Shown here one piece after another: positions 33,291 to 45,565 of a stretch of 64,000 nt of DNA (positions are counted from its first letter, which is position 1; the number at the start of each line of letters is the position of its first letter). Both the position numbers and the translations under genes were made by a program. The stretch comes from Acanthornis magna (taxonomy: Eukaryota > Chordata > Aves > Passeriformes > Acanthizidae). Location: contig JAWUZG010000177.1 in NCBI GenBank assembly GCA_036785705.1, positions 682,001 to 746,000 on the forward strand, written 5' to 3'. The notes beneath the pieces are model-generated. The model saw only the letters and a program-made list of their open reading frames with translations. It did not search any database and was not told the origin of the DNA.

Positions 33291-34586
33291 GTAAGGAGCT
33301 TTCTACTACCAGCCAAAAAAAGTCATAATTGATCATACGAGTTGAAATGAGAAAATTCAGCTTCGTTATTTTGAGTGGAGCAGAGTCCAATTAAGCTGAT
33401 GCAGGTGCAAAGCTTTGAAATCATGTATGGAACTAATTATATCACAAATGTATGGCCAAGCCTCTAATTGTTTTGCAGCCCCATTTACGTTAATAGCAAG
33501 GTGTGGAAGCCAACTGAGAACTGTGTGTGTGCTGCTCCTCAGAATTCACTGGAACTGTCCTCTGGAAAAAAAAGAATTCCAGCAGGAATCCCTTTGAGCT
33601 GAAATACTCATCTGTGGTGCTGCACATCGTCATGATCATTGTCCGAAGGGAATTAATGGCAGAAAAGTAAAGTGTGTGTCTTCATTTTGTGCAATATTTG
33701 TAGTGGAAAATCGCTCCCAAGGAAAATATTAGCTTGATAAAGACTCCTTTTTTAATTCCCCTCATTAGCACTGCTGTGGAAACAATTATGTTTTGAAGAA
33801 TTTGTAGCCTTACAGAGCTGATAACTCAGTGAAAATGAACTTTTTTAGGTCAGAAGGCAGAACTTTAGTTTCTAGTGCCAAGAGGGAACGTAACTTAGGC
33901 TTGAGACTTGTTTTATGAATGAGTCTGCAGAGGCTGTGTGGCTCCTGCTTGTCTGTGGGGATGGAGAAATTGGCTCAGATCATATATCAATGACATTAAC
34001 CTGCCCAGAGGCTTGAGTGAGGCACTGAAAGGTTTAATGGCTTTTGGCATCTCTAGGAGACTCTGAGCCTTCAAGATGCTCATATTCTAGAGCTGTGGAA
34101 GTGTCTTCAATTCTTGTTCAATACAGAGGTAATTAGAACTTGTTCTAAACCTAAATCACATGTGAAGTTTACAGCAAGCAGGTGAATTCGTTTATATCAA
34201 AAAGAATAAATTACAGTATGGAAGGGCAGACCCACCCCTTCAATTAGCTTCAGTTGGAAATCAAAGCTCAGACACTTCCCCACTGTCAGGGGAAAATAAA
34301 TCTGAGCAACAAGGCCCTGCTGTTTGAACAGAGCTCTGTGAGACCCTGATTTGAGCATAGTGCAGAGCCCCAAACTGCTGAGCTGTTCATTAGGCTGTCA
34401 GGTGATCCTTCAATCTCTTCCAACCATTTGGTTCCAGAATGTCACATTCTGCAGCATTTGCTGCTGTTCTTAAATATGGAGAAAAGGGATTCCCACCCCT
34501 GTTTATCAGGTTTTGTTTAAAGAGGTGTCTCAGTTCCAGTGGCTCTTTCCTTTGAATCGAGGAGAGCACGAATTGGTTCAGAGGGC

Positions 34587-34958
34587 TGAGCCAGGCTGGG
34601 AGAGCTGGGAATGTTCCCTGGAGAAGGGAAGGACACAGGGAGAGCTGCGAGCCCCTGGCAGGGCCTGAAGGGCTCCAGGAGAGCTGCAGAGGGACTGGGG
34701 ACAAGGGCTGGAGGGATAGGAGCCAGGGAATGGCTTCAGAATGGAAAAAGGGAGATTTGGGTGGGATTTTAGGAAGGAATTGCTGGCTGGGCTGGAATTG
34801 CCAGAGCAGCTGTGGCTGCCCCTGGATCCCTGCAGTGTCCCAGGCCAGGCTGGACAGGGCTCGGAGCAGCCTGGGACAGTGGCAGGTGTCTCTGCCATGG
34901 CTGGGGTGGCACTGGAGAACCTTTAAGGTCTCTTCCAACCCAAACCATTCCATGAACA
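34587..34958 (+). mobile_element. CR1 LINE 3' fragment
   Basis: Sense CR1 starting GAGCCAGGCTGGGAGAGCTG and ending near CAAACCATTCCATGA. It pairs in inverted orientation with 31311-31695, with exon 6 between the two. Confidence 0.92.
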
Positions 34959-35434
34959 TCTAGAACCTGCTGAATTTCCAACTTGCCAGGTGTGGATGAA
35001 AAGCTGATTACTGTCTGGTAATTCCCAGCATTTGTCTAATTGCAAAGCAGCATTTTGTTCTCCTTGGCAGCGCTGCTGTTGGGATTTCAGCAGCCCTGCA
35101 CCTCGGGGTGCCTGCTTTAGTTGATTTTGGAGTGCTGAGCCGTGCCATGGACAGGCATTTGAAACTAAAGGCAGAGCAGGAATGAAAGGCAAACGGTGTG
35201 GGAACATCTCCTGCAAATGTGGTGTTTTTAACCTGTAATTGATGTTCCAATGAACCTCATCTGCTCACGTCTGTTACTCTCCTAACTTAGTGTGCAGTGA
35301 TCTATAAACCATCCAGAAATTCCCTACAAGAACAGTTTAAATGTAAGTAAATATATTTAAATATGCTGCAAGAAATGAGATTTGTGTTGACGTTAACCTG
35401 GAGTTTGACATGACACAAATTTGGGTTGAGTGAA

Positions 35435-35550
35435 GTTTTTTTACACTGAGGATGGTGAGGCCCTGGCACAGGTGCCCAGAGCAGCTGTGGATCCCTGGAA
35501 TGTCCAATTCCAGGCTGGACAGGGCTTGGGGCACCCTGGGACAGAGGAAA
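35435..35550 (+). mobile_element. CR1 LINE fragment, 3' truncated
   Basis: Contains ACTGAGGATGGTGAGGCCCT, CAGAGCAGCTGTGGATCCCT and CAGGCTGGACAGGGCTTGGG. The usual tail is missing or too diverged to see. Confidence 0.78.
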
Positions 35551-36007
35551 GGAATGATCTGGAAGGTGTCCCCAGCCCGGAACATTCCCTATTGCTGTTC
35601 ACACTGAGGTGGGAGCAGCTCGGCTCTGCTGCTGCTCGTGTCCTGCCCTGGGGCTCGCAGCTTCTGCTGGGCAGACTGGGAGCATGTGGTGGCTCCGAAG
35701 CTGCTGCAGGGAAATGTGATGGAGCCTGTCTGTCAGAGCTAGAAGTGCCTGACATATGGATTTGGGAAGTGTTATCCTCACGTTTTGGTGGGGTTACGTG
35801 GGGACTGGAGTTGCTCATTAAACGGCGCTGAACTCCATCGGAATTTTTCTCTTCTCTACTAATCCAAACTGTGATTTTGTTGCCTTATCACAAACTGTTG
35901 AGGACTTTGCAGAGGTGCTTTATTTAGAATTACTGGGCAGTCAGGAGCCGCAGGAGCAGGTACAGTGTAGTACATTTAGATGAGGTTATAACTATGGGAA
36001 ATATAGG

Positions 36008-36296
36008 TGTTGGCTCTAATTTTCTGATATTCGTGGAGATTCGCGGAAGCTCGCAGGGAAGTCAGGCAGGCAGCTCACAAGATGGCGAAAGAGAGAGTTT
36101 ATTTACAAAACTTTCTTTATATATTCATTAATAAGCTAATAATTATTGGTCGACGGTTTTTCCACCCCCTATAATGATTGGCTGGAACCCTAGAGCATCC
36201 AGTACCAAAATAAAGAGATTAGAAAGCACAAGAATGCAACTTATCTCTATTCTCCATCAGAAAGAAGAGAAAGATTTTTAAAACAGTGCAACTACA
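36008..36296 (-). mobile_element. Solo LTR (ERVK-like), reverse copy
   Basis: A 289-bp element from TGTTGGCTC to GCAACTACA, with the exact 6-bp target duplication TATAGG (36002-36007 and 36297-36302). In reverse it has a TATA-type box (reverse of CTTTATATATTC) and an AATAAA signal in AAAGAGAGAGTTTATTTAC. A near-identical copy lies in the opposite orientation at 54054-54340. Six-base duplications are typical of class II (ERVK/alpha-like) elements. No viral genes are attached. Confidence 0.9.
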
Positions 36297-36846
36297 TATA
36301 GGAATAAAATCTTGATAAGTGACACGGTTGGTGAGGATTGATATTTCAGCTTTCTGATATTTGGCATTGTTTAAAACCTGCCATATGAATTTAATAATTC
36401 AAAAAGAATTCCTTGTGTTCCGTTTGTGTGGATAAGTCAGTTTTTATTGCCCTGAGACTTGTGTTTTCTTTGGGGAAGAGCAGCTTGTCTCTCCCCCTGC
36501 CTGCAGCCCAGCCCGGGATCTTCCCGTGGTCTCTGAGATTCTGTTCATCCCTTTAATTACTGTGGAGTTATTAATGGCTTTGCCTTCCCCACAGCCCCAA
36601 GTAGGACCCTGCAACAGCGAGCTGGGCTGATCTAGGGAAGGGAATGAGGAGAAAGATCCTCGGGAATGTTCAGGCACCAAACCTGAGCTGAAATGAGTGC
36701 CCTGAGCCCCTGGAGAGGATTTGAGCCCAGGTGACCTCAGCATGTCCCAAACCAGGCCACCTGAAACCACAGCCCCATCTCACTGCTGTGCCGTGTGCCT
36801 GTGGAACCTTCCAGAAGCTGAGCAGAGCTGTTCCTGTGATTTCCAG

Positions 36847-37024
36847 GTTGCTGCTGGAGCTGCTGGAGCTGCTCTTTGACAAGTTCAACGCCGTGGCCGC
36901 CGCGCACTCGGTGGTCCTGGGCCACCTGCAGCAGACGGTGGCCTCCCCCTGCAGCCAGTACGACGGGGAGATCAAGCTCTACGACATGGTGGACGTGTGG
37001 GTGAAGATCCAGGATGTCCTGCAG
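36847..37024 (+). CDS. EXOC4: EXOC4 (exocyst subunit SEC8), coding exon 7
   Basis: One base completes the Arg codon of exon 6, then 59 codons follow. It starts LLLELLELLFDKFNAVAAAH and ends DMVDVWVKIQDVLQ. It matches the human segment that leads into MLLTEYLDMK of exon 8. The middle HLQQTVASPCSQYDGE is more divergent than its surroundings. The acceptor is cctgtgatttccag and the donor is CTGCAG|GTAAGA. The leucine-rich start is amphipathic, as expected for a rod helix. Wobble positions are again G/C-rich. This is the last recognisable EXOC4 exon: in the remaining 27 kb I found no ORF resembling the following human exon (LTEYLDMKNTRTASEPSAQ). Confidence 0.96.
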
Positions 37025-39677
37025 GTAAGAATACCTCAGGTGGGCACCTTTTCACCTCCTAACAGCTTTTCTAACCACACAGAGAATGCCTGTCGTGCTC
37101 AGCATTCCGCAGGCCTGGGATTTGTCTTGATTTTTGGTAAGTGGCCACGTTCACAACAGATTGTAAAACTCCAAAGAGCTTAAATATCAGCAAAAAAAAT
37201 TCCACAGATTCATCCTTATGGTGTTTGGAAAGGTTGATTCCTTTTGCCTACCAAGTGATTTATCAGCAGCTTTCAAAGTGACATTTCTGTTCTGTGTTAC
37301 CATGTCATGCCTGTCTTAGAAAGTGTCACAGCTCTAATGGCTTGTCTTCTGCTGTCATCATGGCAGGGCTGGAGGCAGCTGAGGCACTGCTGCTGCCGTG
37401 TCTGCAGCAAATTCTGATTTAAATTCTCGTTTGATTCTTCCTCTCGACTGCAAGAGACTAAAGCTGCGCCTTGCTGAGGCTGTGTTCGGGTGCTGTGCCT
37501 CTCACCTGCGGATCTGAGGCTCTCCCGAGCGGCAGAGCTCTCATCTGTCACATGTCTGTTCTCAGTGTTGCTCTGAGGCTCACACAAGCTGATTTGATTT
37601 ATTTTTTTACGTGGGGATTGCCATTTTATTTCGTGCACGGATGTAGAACCTCACGTGGGACGGGATAGAGGAGCTCGGAGAATTTGGCATTATTTACAGG
37701 AGGTGTGAGGATTTCTGGTGGTCATTCCAGCTTTGGGCTGGTGATGGAAAATCCTTTCTGCCTCCTGCCCCAACTCACTTTTTCAGTTTTGGGCTGCTTT
37801 ATCCCAGGATGGTTTGACTCTGCAGTGATGCAAAGTTTTTTTCTGTAAGTTTTTTGTGTAAGTTTTTTGCTTACACAGATATCCCAACTGTGTGCATGGC
37901 ATGAATTTAAATACTTTTAAACACTGTAAATGTAAGATGTGGGTCTTCAATCCTCTCCACTGACTCCTTGCCCACATATTTGTCTTTCTAGAGGAATTAT
38001 TATTAAAGAAATCTTCATCACTTTCCTCCATCACACAAACTTCCACCTTTCTTCGATACTGTTCTTGCAACAATTTGCTTGGGAATGTTCAGCTGGATGG
38101 GTTTTCTAAACAAAAGGATGTCCCAGAATTAAAGTGGCCCTGTAAAAGGGAAGAATTAAATTTAAGGATGTTTGGAATGAGGAATCTGCAGCCATCCTGC
38201 TGTGATCCATAAAGTCCAGAAAAACTTGAAGAGCTCTGAGTTCTGCAGGCTTTGCTCCAGAAAGACAAAACCTCGGAGCAGGAATCCTCCCAAGATTTTT
38301 CCTTCAGTGTAGCAGAACATCAAGGCTGGATATTCCCGTCCTCAGTGGGAGTTTGGGATGGTGTCAGTCCTGAAATTGCAGTGATTTGTGTTGGCTGTTC
38401 TGAACAGCGCTGATGGAGCTCAAATCCTGTGGAGGTGTGAGCAGAGGCAGTGGAGGTGTTCTGTGCTGGGAACACAATGTTTGACCAAGATCTCTGGGAG
38501 AGGGGCGCCAAGAAAAACACAACAATGGAAATTTTCATTGCTCTTGGGTGTGGGGAGGAGGCAGAAAAGCTTCCAAAAGAGCTTTTACAGTGCAGAAAAG
38601 CAGCACTTTGAGATCCATCATCTCTTACTGGTTTAAGGGAAGAGATGAGCATTGACTGGTGTGGAAGGGAGGAAATGCTGCATTTCTTTGTTCCAAATCT
38701 TGTGGGTGTTTGTACCTTAGTTCCACTGGAGTGGCTTAAAATAGTCTTACGTTAGAGTGTAAGAAAACCTTTGATCCCAAAACCTAAATTATTTCTAGCC
38801 TCTTTTTCTGAATAAGGATAGTTTTTGGAGAGGAGATCTTACGTTTTCAGCAGGGGGAGCAGAAAACTCAGTTTTAAAAGTGTTCAAAGCTGTTGGGGGA
38901 GGCTGAAAACATGGAGGAAGTTGATCAAGAAATGGATGCAATTCCTTCAAATCCTAATAAATGGAATTTAGTCATCACACAGAACAATATCACATGAGTG
39001 CAATTCTCAGGGATAATTCTGTACCAGTGCAATGCATTACAGCAAGGTTATCTCTCCATGTCTGTACACAATAATGGCAGCTCGTGGTGGGCTGGGAATT
39101 GGGGTTTGTGGGGAATGAGTTGTTTTCTGCAGCTCGTTTTTGGGGCTGGATTTCTGAAATCTCCCTCATAACTGCACCAGGCTCAGTGTTGTGCAGTGTT
39201 GAGGTACAAAACATGCAGATATTAAATATTTTTGACCTTCTCTGCGAATGGAGGAATAATACAGAAGACAGAGTGACCTTTTCCAGTTGGTAGTGGAGTG
39301 CTGGAAAACAAACAAACAAAAAAAGCACTTTGTCAAAATATTAGAGCAGCCTTGTTCAGGAAAACACTATTTGAAGTTATTTTCTTGTCCCAGAGCCAGC
39401 ACAGCCCGTGGTTGTGGGCTGAAAGAGGGGTGAAATTTATTTAAATTTGAACTTGGCATTTTGTGTGGAGCTGATTGAGCTCTTCAGGGCAGGAGTGGGT
39501 GGAAAGTCCTCTTGAGCAACCCCATAACTGTAGGATCTGGGGGCTGTGTCCAGCAGCCCTGTGCTGATGGGATGGCCGTCAGGATAATGCAGGGAGGGAA
39601 TTCTGAGGTTTCCTGGGACAGTTCAGTGTCTGCTGCATCCTCCAGGAGGTGTTGGAGTGAGTCCAGAGGAGCCCTCT

Positions 39678-39830
39678 GGAGCCAGGCTGGGAGAGCTGGG
39701 AATGTTCCCCTGGAGAAGGGAAGGACACAGGGAGAGCTGCGAGCCCCTGGCAGGGCCTGAAGGGCTCCAGGAGAGCTGCAGAGGGACTGGGGACAAGGGC
39801 TGCAGGGACAGGAGCCAGGGAATGGTGCAG
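39678..39830 (+). mobile_element. CR1 LINE fragment, 3' truncated
   Basis: Carries GGAGCCAGGCTGGGAGAGCT to GGACAAGGGCTGCAGGGACA as in the copy at 2095-2543, but stops before the CR1 tail. Confidence 0.88.
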
Positions 39831-41922
39831 GACCCTGCTGCTGGAGAAACTCCCAAAGACTTGTCCTGTTGGTGCCATGACCTGTTACCAGCTCAGCCTG
39901 GAGCTATTTGCCTCCAAGAACGAGACTCTCTCTCCTTCTTAGTGCTAGAATTTATCGTTGATGATTCTCAATTTTTTAGGTGTCTATATTTTTCTTCCTC
40001 CCACAGAAGAGAGGGAGAATCACACGTATGCTCTGGGACATAAATCTGTAGCAGGCTCTGTGGTGCTCTGTCTACTGAGAAGGCACTGACAACTAATATG
40101 TTCCATTTTGGGGGTTTTTCTGTCTAATGCTTTTGTGTGTATTCCAAAATGGGTGTCATTTAGCAGCCTAAACATTGCTGAAAGCATAAGGAAACTGGGG
40201 AAGGAGGAGCTGAAGCCTCCTCTCTGCCCACACACTCCTGTTGTGCTGCTGCACATCTCAGTGTGCCTCGAGAAGCCTCTATTAAGGACACTCCACCATC
40301 CTCAAATCCTTCTATTTTTATAAAGGAATGGCATTTGAGAGAAGGAGCAGGGGGATGGGATGATTTTGTGCCTCACAGCTGACTCTGGTGGTCAGCAGTG
40401 GGAGTGATCCTGCAGAAAAGCTGAATTTAAATTGCATTTGCTGTGTCACACTTCTCCAGGAGTCCTGGGAGAGCACCTGGAGATGCATTTCAGGGCTCTG
40501 CTGCTGTCACCCGAGTCCTGCTCTGCTTTTTAAGTGAATTCATGGCAAAAAATCTCGGTCCCCTTCTGCACACAGGTGATGATTCCCCCCAAGCAGGCCC
40601 AGAGCCCTCCAGAGCCACAGTCAGAGCAGTGGGGATTTGCTTTATTCGGCGCCGCCTGTGGGGATTCACTCCTCCAAACACACACACCCGGCACTGCCAA
40701 CACACAATATTATGGTGACACTCATGAATATTCATCACATTCCCCGGGATGGGAGTGGTTATACAAATCATTTCTGGGAAATCATTAATATCATTAGCTG
40801 TGTGCCACGCATGTGCTGTGTGTCCTGGTGGTCTCTGGGGTCTGCTCGTGATGAAGATCTGTAGTCTTCATCACAGTGCACTTTTCCCCTTTCTCTCTGG
40901 AGCATGGGCAGTCCTTGGTGGGTGATTCAGGGTTTCTGTGCTGGCCTCAAACAGATTCTTGTCCCTCTTGTCTTGACAAGATAAAGGCAATCCTGTTTTT
41001 TTAGGGTTAGAATTCACATATTCTGTCTCTCAATAGTTTACTTGAGTTACCTATTTGACCAACCCTTTCTCAGTGAGAAAGACTGTGGAATTGAGCAGCC
41101 TCAGTCACTCAGTGGAAAAGGTGTGCAGAGGTTTCAGCGGAGGTTTCAGCTCCATCCCAGCCTGTGCCAGCTCTGCTGTCATCCCACTGCTTCCTTTCCC
41201 AGGATGCTCTCCTTGCTTTGGCAGCGCTGCTCGTTCTCCTTTCAGGAATCTCCTTTGGCCAAGGCTTTGCTGCTGGCTGCCTTTTCTGCTTGCTCAGGTC
41301 CCTGAACTGTGGCAGTGCTGGCACAGGAGCAGGACAGAGAGGAAATGCACCATGGAAAAGGGAAGGGAAAGGGTTTTTCCTGATTTTTTCTATCAGCTGA
41401 AGCTGCTCCCGGAAAACCCAAGTGGTTTTTGCCGTGTGGCTCAGCACAGCTCCGAACCTTTGCATTTAAAAGCCAAATGAACCGTTTGCCTCACAGTTGA
41501 CACTTAAAAAGTAAAATCATCTCCTTGTTCATGTGCCATAAATCCTGGCTGAAATGATCCGAAATTGCAGTTTCCTTTGGGAAGTTCACCAGGTGATGGT
41601 TTGAACCCGAAGCAGTTATTTCTCAGGAAGTGTCTTCACAGATATTTAATGGCTTTGTGGTTGTCCTCACAATAATGGGCCTGACAGCCTTTGTGGTTCT
41701 TTTGAAATGGTCTCAAGTGTGTGGAAGTGATGCCCTTGGACTCCTGACTGGTTTGGCTCATTAATGCTCATCTCATTGAGAGGACATTGGCCATAAAAGT
41801 CTGCAGCTTTATAAAAAACCCCGTTTTCACTCAGTCTCCTGCAGGAGAGAGCCATTGCACTCCTCAGAATGCTGATATTTAAAAATAGAATTTAAATAAG
41901 CAGATTATGTCACTTGATGCTT

Positions 41923-41936
41923 CCCCCCCCCCCCCC
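41923..41936. repeat. C14 homopolymer
   Basis: A run of 14 C. Its true length may differ because such runs are often miscounted in assemblies. Confidence 0.85.
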
Positions 41937-42848
41937 ATTATTTGAAATGAGCTCAGCACATGCAGGAATAAATGCAGCAGGGATTTATTAATTATTATTA
42001 ATCCTGCAATGTTTTCTGCAAATATGTGCTGCTAAGAGCGTGAGAATTGCTGGGCAAATTTCTGGTCCAGGAAGAGTTTCATCTTTCTGGATCTAGAAAA
42101 AGGACGAGCTGAATTTGCAGGAAAGTATTTCTTCCAATTTTGGCCTTGCCGTGAGGATTTGTAATGTCCTGTATTCCCCTCTTTGTTAAAGTATTTCATA
42201 AATTTGCTCCAATTTACTGAAGAACTGAAGTCTTCTCCTTGCAATGTCAAACAGCAAATAAATTTGTACCTTTCTTAAGCTCCTAAGAAGGTGGACTTGG
42301 GATTTAGGGTGATGGAAATGGCCTTGATAAAGGTGAAAAAATGTGTCAGGAAGTGCAGAGAGATTTCATGGAATCAACAGGAGATGGCAATGGCATCCAG
42401 CCCTTTGAAAAACAAAGAATATGAGGTAGAAATGCCCCAAATCGATCTATTTTCTCTCTGACTGGATGATCCTGCCTGAACTGTGTTCAAACCCAACTGA
42501 ATTATGTGGTAACAGGTACCTGGCCGAGCTCCAGAGCTGAGCTGGCTGCAGACATTGGATTATTTTCTTGCCCAGGAATGGGCCTTGTTAGCTGAGCTGT
42601 GCCATATTTTATATTAAATTTTGTTAGCAGGGTGACAGAGCAGAATTTTCCTCCTGCATTAACAGCTTTTGTTTGGAGAAAATTCTCTTTTTACCCTGGA
42701 GCTGTTGATCCAATGCGTTTCATAAACACCAAAATTCACGCTGAACTTCAAAGAAATAAAGCACTGAGTAAAAATTATTTGTTTGAACAGTGCACAGTCA
42801 CTTGTGCAGCTCCTTGCAGAGGAGGTCAATGAGCTTTTGGGGAGATTT

Positions 42849-43222
42849 TTAAAAAATATTCACTTTTTTACTGAAATATTTGCAGGAGCAAGGAAAAAAT
42901 TCATCTTTTGTCCATGCTATAGTGCATCAGACTGCTCTGAACTTCATTTCAGGTGGATTTTCCTTTTAATTGCTGATGACATTTACGTATATTATAGTTT
43001 TAAAGTGGTTTTGGAGTTTATGCCAAAATATTTTTTAAAAATATTCACTTTTTTACTGAAATATTTGCAGGTTTACGAGCAAGGAAAAAATTCATCTTTT
43101 GTCCATGCTATAGCACATCAAGCTGCTCTGAACTTCATTTCAGGTGGATTTTCCTTTTAATTGCTGATGACATTTAGTTATATTATAGTTTTAAAGGGGT
43201 TTTGGAGTTTATGCCAAAATAT
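42849..43222. repeat. 185-bp tandem duplication
   Basis: Two adjacent copies begin near TATTCACTTTTTTACTGAAA (42857 and 43042) and end with TTTGGAGTTTATGCCAAAAT. They are about 95% alike by eye, which suggests a recent duplication. Confidence 0.95.
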
Positions 43223-43562
43223 TTAAGTAATTAAATCCGTGAGAGTTAAAAGCATCTACTTCAACTATCTGCTGAAGGTGCTGAAAAAGGTGCCCAAAAT
43301 CTTGTAGAGAGAAATAATTTGAAAAAGCTGTTTAGTGGAGTTGTGAAAGCCAAAGTCAGCTCTGCTGGGTGTTAGGCTGAGAGGAAAAGGTTGGGAATAT
43401 GGGACAGGGAATGACATGTTCCCTTCTTGATATTTGGCACTTGGCACCAAACCTGTGCCTCGTGAACCCTGGGCCGTCCTTAAATTCTTTTCAATTGATA
43501 CAACTTGAGAACACAGAGGTGTTTTCAGGTTTTTCTCCAGTGATGCCACTTGGGAGCCTTTC

Positions 43563-44585
43563 TGTCTTGGTTTGAAAGACAGGTGTCTGCCAAGGAAGGC
43601 AGGAACCTCCCTTGGAATAGGGAATATGACTCCTTTTCCTTCCAAATTATTATAACTTTGAAATCAAGGGGCTCTCAAGCAAGAGATATGGGAAAAAAGG
43701 AATAACAGCTCTTTACTAATAGAGCAAGGCAATAACACAGAAACAACAGTTCAGATAGACAAAGTCAGAATCCAACCTGCACCCTGTCAGGGTGGTGCTG
43801 CAGTGCAGTTCAATGGTGCTGCAGTCCCGTTGGAGTGATGGATGTGCTCTTGTTGGAGTGCTGATCTTGTGGAAAGGTCTCGTCGGTCTCTGGAGGTCCA
43901 GTGGTGGCTCTTGAGCTCTTCTCCTCTGGGAATCAGTGGGAAAGGTACCCTGGTGTTCCAGGGTCTCAGTTTATGTGCAGGTGGGAATGTTCAGCTCCTC
44001 CCCTCTGGGCAGGGCATCTCCCAATGGCTGATGGAATCTTAGGAGTCACTCCCGGAGCCCTCGATGGCCATGAGCAGAGATAGCCCCGATGGTGTTAGCA
44101 GGGCTGGGTCACTGCTGGGGACATTGATGGCCATGAGCAGAGATAGCCCCGATGGTGTTAGCAGGGCTGGGTCACTGATGGACATTGATGGCCATGAGCA
44201 GAGATAGCCCCGATGGTGTTAGCAGGGCTGGGTCACTCCTGGGGACATTGATGGCCATGAGCAGAGATAGCCCCGATGGTGTTAGCAGGGCTGGGTCACT
44301 CCTGGGGACATTGATGGCCATGAGCAGAGATAGCCCCGATGGTGTTAGCAGGGCTGGGTCACTGCTGGGGACATTGATGGCCATGAGCAGAGATAGCCCC
44401 GATGGTGTTAGCAGGGCTGGGTCACTGCTGGGGACATTGATGGCCACGAGCAGAGCTAGCCCCGATGGTGTTAGCAGGGCTGGCTCATGCTGACACAAAG
44501 AACACTGCCCCACCTGTTTTAACAGCTTCTGGAGATGGGAATAGAATACAGACTTTTGGTTACACCTTCCATGTAACCTAGGACA
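43563..44585 (-). mobile_element. Solo LTR (ERVL-like) with an internal VNTR
   Basis: Starts TGTCTTGGTTTGAAAGACAG, which I recognise as the beginning of an abundant songbird LTR family, and ends CCTAGGACA. The 5-bp duplication CTTTC flanks it (43558-43562 and 44586-44590), as usual for ERVL-type elements. At about 1,020 bp it is longer than I would expect because it contains a 67-69 bp tandem repeat. Orientation is inferred from the position of T-rich polyadenylation-like signals and is uncertain. Confidence 0.8.
44055..44485. repeat. About 67-69 bp VNTR inside the LTR, 6-7 units
   Basis: The unit contains GATGGCCATGAGCAGAGATA, GCCCCGATGGTGTTAGCAGG and GCTGGGTCACTGCTGGGGAC. Units differ at one or two bases, so expansion is recent. 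Both strands stay open (peptides MAMSRDSPDGVSRAGSLLGT and ALLTPSGLSLL), by repeat and not by coding. Confidence 0.96.
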
Positions 44586-45383
44586 CTTTCTTTGCCGAGT
44601 TGGAATATTCTCTGACGAGGATTAAGAGGGGTGAGAAGTGACCATCGCACCTGAAATGTCTCTGTATTCGCAACAGGAGTGTGAGTTTTGGAAGTGAAGG
44701 ATGCAGAACTCCCAGAATTCCCTGCTTGTTAACCTTCACCTTGGAGCTGATAAATATTGGAGGTTATCAGTAATGGGATGGTGGGGAAGAAATGGTGACT
44801 CTGCTGCACATCTGGGCCATACCTTTGATTTTAACCGTTTTTTGGAACTGTTTTGTCAGCTCTGATGTAGGTTTTATTTTCCCTGTTTTCTGTCAGTGCC
44901 AGCTGGAATTAGGAGGTGTCACGAGGAGTTCATCAGCATTTGTGGACAGGTTTTATAGGACTATAAACCTCTCTTTTGATGCTCTGAGCTCACGCTCTGG
45001 CCCTCTGTGAGTGCCTTTAAAGGCAGGACTCAAACCCTATGAAAGGAAAAAGGCCACAGACTCCTCATGCCATCCCTACAGGGCACAGCAGAGCAGAGGG
45101 AACCATGCAGGCAAATCCCTGCTAATGGGGGAGAGGAGCTCATCTCCGAGGGAAATGCTTGGAAATTGTTTGTTAAAAGCCTTTCTGCTCCCTTGCTGTT
45201 CTTCTTGTGCTTTCTGTGTGTGACATTTGCAAAGTTCTAAGGGAGAATCTCATTTTTCCCTGAGGTTTTCCAGCTCTTGCTGTTTCTTTCCTGACAGGAA
45301 ATCTCTGCTTTTGTCTGGGGGGGACCTGAAGGCTTTTCTTGTTATGTAGGAAACTACAAAATAGCATCAACCAAAATTCTTTC

Positions 45384-45505
45384 ACAGAATCAGAGAATGG
45401 TTTGGCTTGGGAAGGATCTTCAGGATCATCTCATTCCACCCCCCTGCCATGGACAGGACACCTTCCCCTAGACCAGGCTGCCCCAAAGCCTTCATCTGCA
45501 GCCTT
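45384..45505 (-). mobile_element. CR1 LINE terminal fragment, reverse
   Basis: ACAGAATCAGAGAATGGTTT, then AGGATCATCTCATTCCACCC and GACCAGGCTGCCCCAAAGCC: a reverse CR1 end. Confidence 0.82.
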
Positions 45506-45565
45506 TGCTCTTTCATTTTGTCCTTTTTCTCACAGTTGTCTTGACCAGCTGCTTCTTGAAGGGCT

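Larger units (their letters stand above)
33291..36846 (+). other. EXOC4 intron 6
   Basis: A 3.6-kb intron. It holds CR1 copies at 34587 and 35435 and a solo LTR at 36008-36296. The stretches 33300-34580, 34960-35430, 35550-36000 and 36310-36840 show no exon. Confidence 0.87.

Noticed and set aside
2003..34959. A shared peptide (LSLQPLSPVPLQLSWSPSG) at 2003-2275, 31548-31736, 34390-34959 and 39579-39878
   Set aside because: It is the antisense reading of the same CR1 3' segment in four copies, not a protein family.
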